A stretch of DNA of 64,000 bases from a virus, in IMG/VR virus record IMGVR_UViG_3300044953_000377, positions 1 through 64,000 of that record. One strand, written 5' to 3'. Position numbers and translations under genes: made by a program. This document shows positions 63,643 through 64,000 of the stretch, in pieces (the first letter of the stretch is position 1; every line of letters begins with the position of its first letter). The notes beneath the pieces are model-generated. The model searched no databases, was not told the DNA's origin, and saw nothing but the letters and a program-made list of their open reading frames with translations.

Positions 63643-64000
63643 ATGTCGAATACTAAAAATTCATTTTCATCATTAATAGCACAGTTTCTTAGGCTACAGA
63701 AAAACTCTCTGGAGATTATAAATAAGCTTAATGATGTGACAACATCTTCCAAGGATTCTGTTGAAGTGGAATTCTTGATGGATGATAACACTTCTGAAAA
63801 TATACAAATACCATCTTTCGGATATTTAAAAACTGAGATAAACAGACTAGATCAAAACATAAAAGCTTTATCTGGATTAGAAGACAATAGAGCAAACGTT
63901 AGAAATCCGGACGGCACAGTTGCTAAGATATATCAAGCTAAAACATTAAAGGACCCATCATCTCCTGCTAGCTTACAGGTTCCTTCTACCTTCCAAGCTA
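63643..64000 (+). CDS. structural protein, truncated by the window end
   Basis: The ATG at 63643 starts a frame open to the window end (119 codons). It begins SFSSLIAQFLRLQKNSLEII and has FGYLKTEINRLDQNIKALSG near residue 59, helical, compatible with a fibre- or baseplate-associated protein. Same operon as the preceding gene, 5 bases apart. Confidence 0.65.
   Translation, partial: MSNTKNSFSSLIAQFLRLQKNSLEIINKLNDVTTSSKDSVEVEFLMDDNTSENIQIPSFGYLKTEINRLDQNIKALSGLEDNRANVRNPDGTVAKIYQAKTLKDPSSPASLQVPSTFQA

Noticed and set aside
1-64000. tRNA genes, integrase, insertion sequences or attachment sites
   Set aside because: I looked through all gaps and found no cloverleaf-like sequence, recombinase motif or flanking direct repeat; most gaps are too short.

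Overview
The window reads as part of a large T4-type (far-T4) myovirus genome, probably infecting a member of the Bacteroidota. The phage assignment rests on a prohead protease, a gp23-type major capsid protein and recognisable T4-type baseplate proteins (gp53, gp5 spike, gp25, gp6). The host guess is inference: the DNA is AT-rich and starts are preceded by A-rich leaders with almost no Shine-Dalgarno sequence, as in Bacteroidota. I see no tRNA, rRNA, CRISPR array, integrase or insertion sequence.

Layout. (1) 1-4.3 kb, head: end of an unidentified gene, a fused prohead protease/scaffold protein with a 15-unit coiled-coil repeat, the major capsid protein, then a strong terminator. (2) 4.4-16.1 kb: a cluster of proteins whose first 12-18 residues often end in (I/L)xE followed by S or G, the T4 prohead-protease signature; I infer they are internal head proteins. 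Inside this zone are a P-loop kinase, an asparagine synthetase, a RimK-type ATP-grasp/aspartic-protease-like fusion and a poly-Asp/Glu protein. Strand switches several times here. (3) 16.2-32.5 kb: a tightly overlapping plus-strand island for glycan synthesis. It has about ten glycosyltransferase-like genes, five methyltransferase-like genes (two broken), a polysaccharide deacetylase-like protein, a WbqC-like protein, a GT10 fucosyltransferase, both enzymes that turn GDP-mannose into GDP-L-fucose, and KdsD plus KdsA for KDO-8-phosphate. Homing-endonuclease debris (HNH and LAGLIDADG) lies in or beside it. (4) 32.5-34.4 kb: small genes including a Nudix-like protein. (5) 34.4-64 kb: tail and baseplate module with a 1700-residue and a 2257-residue protein, the latter with two predicted beta-propellers. 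An S1-domain RNA-binding protein and an amidoligase-like protein sit among the baseplate genes, and phoH is on the opposite strand.

How it fits together. Protease, scaffold and capsid build the prohead; leader-tagged proteins are probably co-packaged and trimmed. The baseplate genes build the tail. The glycan island probably decorates virion proteins or alters the host surface; lying between head and tail genes in the same orientation, it is likely expressed late. A short T4-late-promoter-like element (GATATATA, TATAAATA or GTATAAT) lies 4-19 bases before many first genes of transcription units.

Four genes are broken: two by in-frame stops (all four stop codons one C-to-T change from Gln) and two by single frameshifts in A-rich runs. 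There is no gene-free stretch above 300 bases; the longest gaps are 28598-28797 (homing endonuclease remnant) and 16109-16245 (divergent promoter region).
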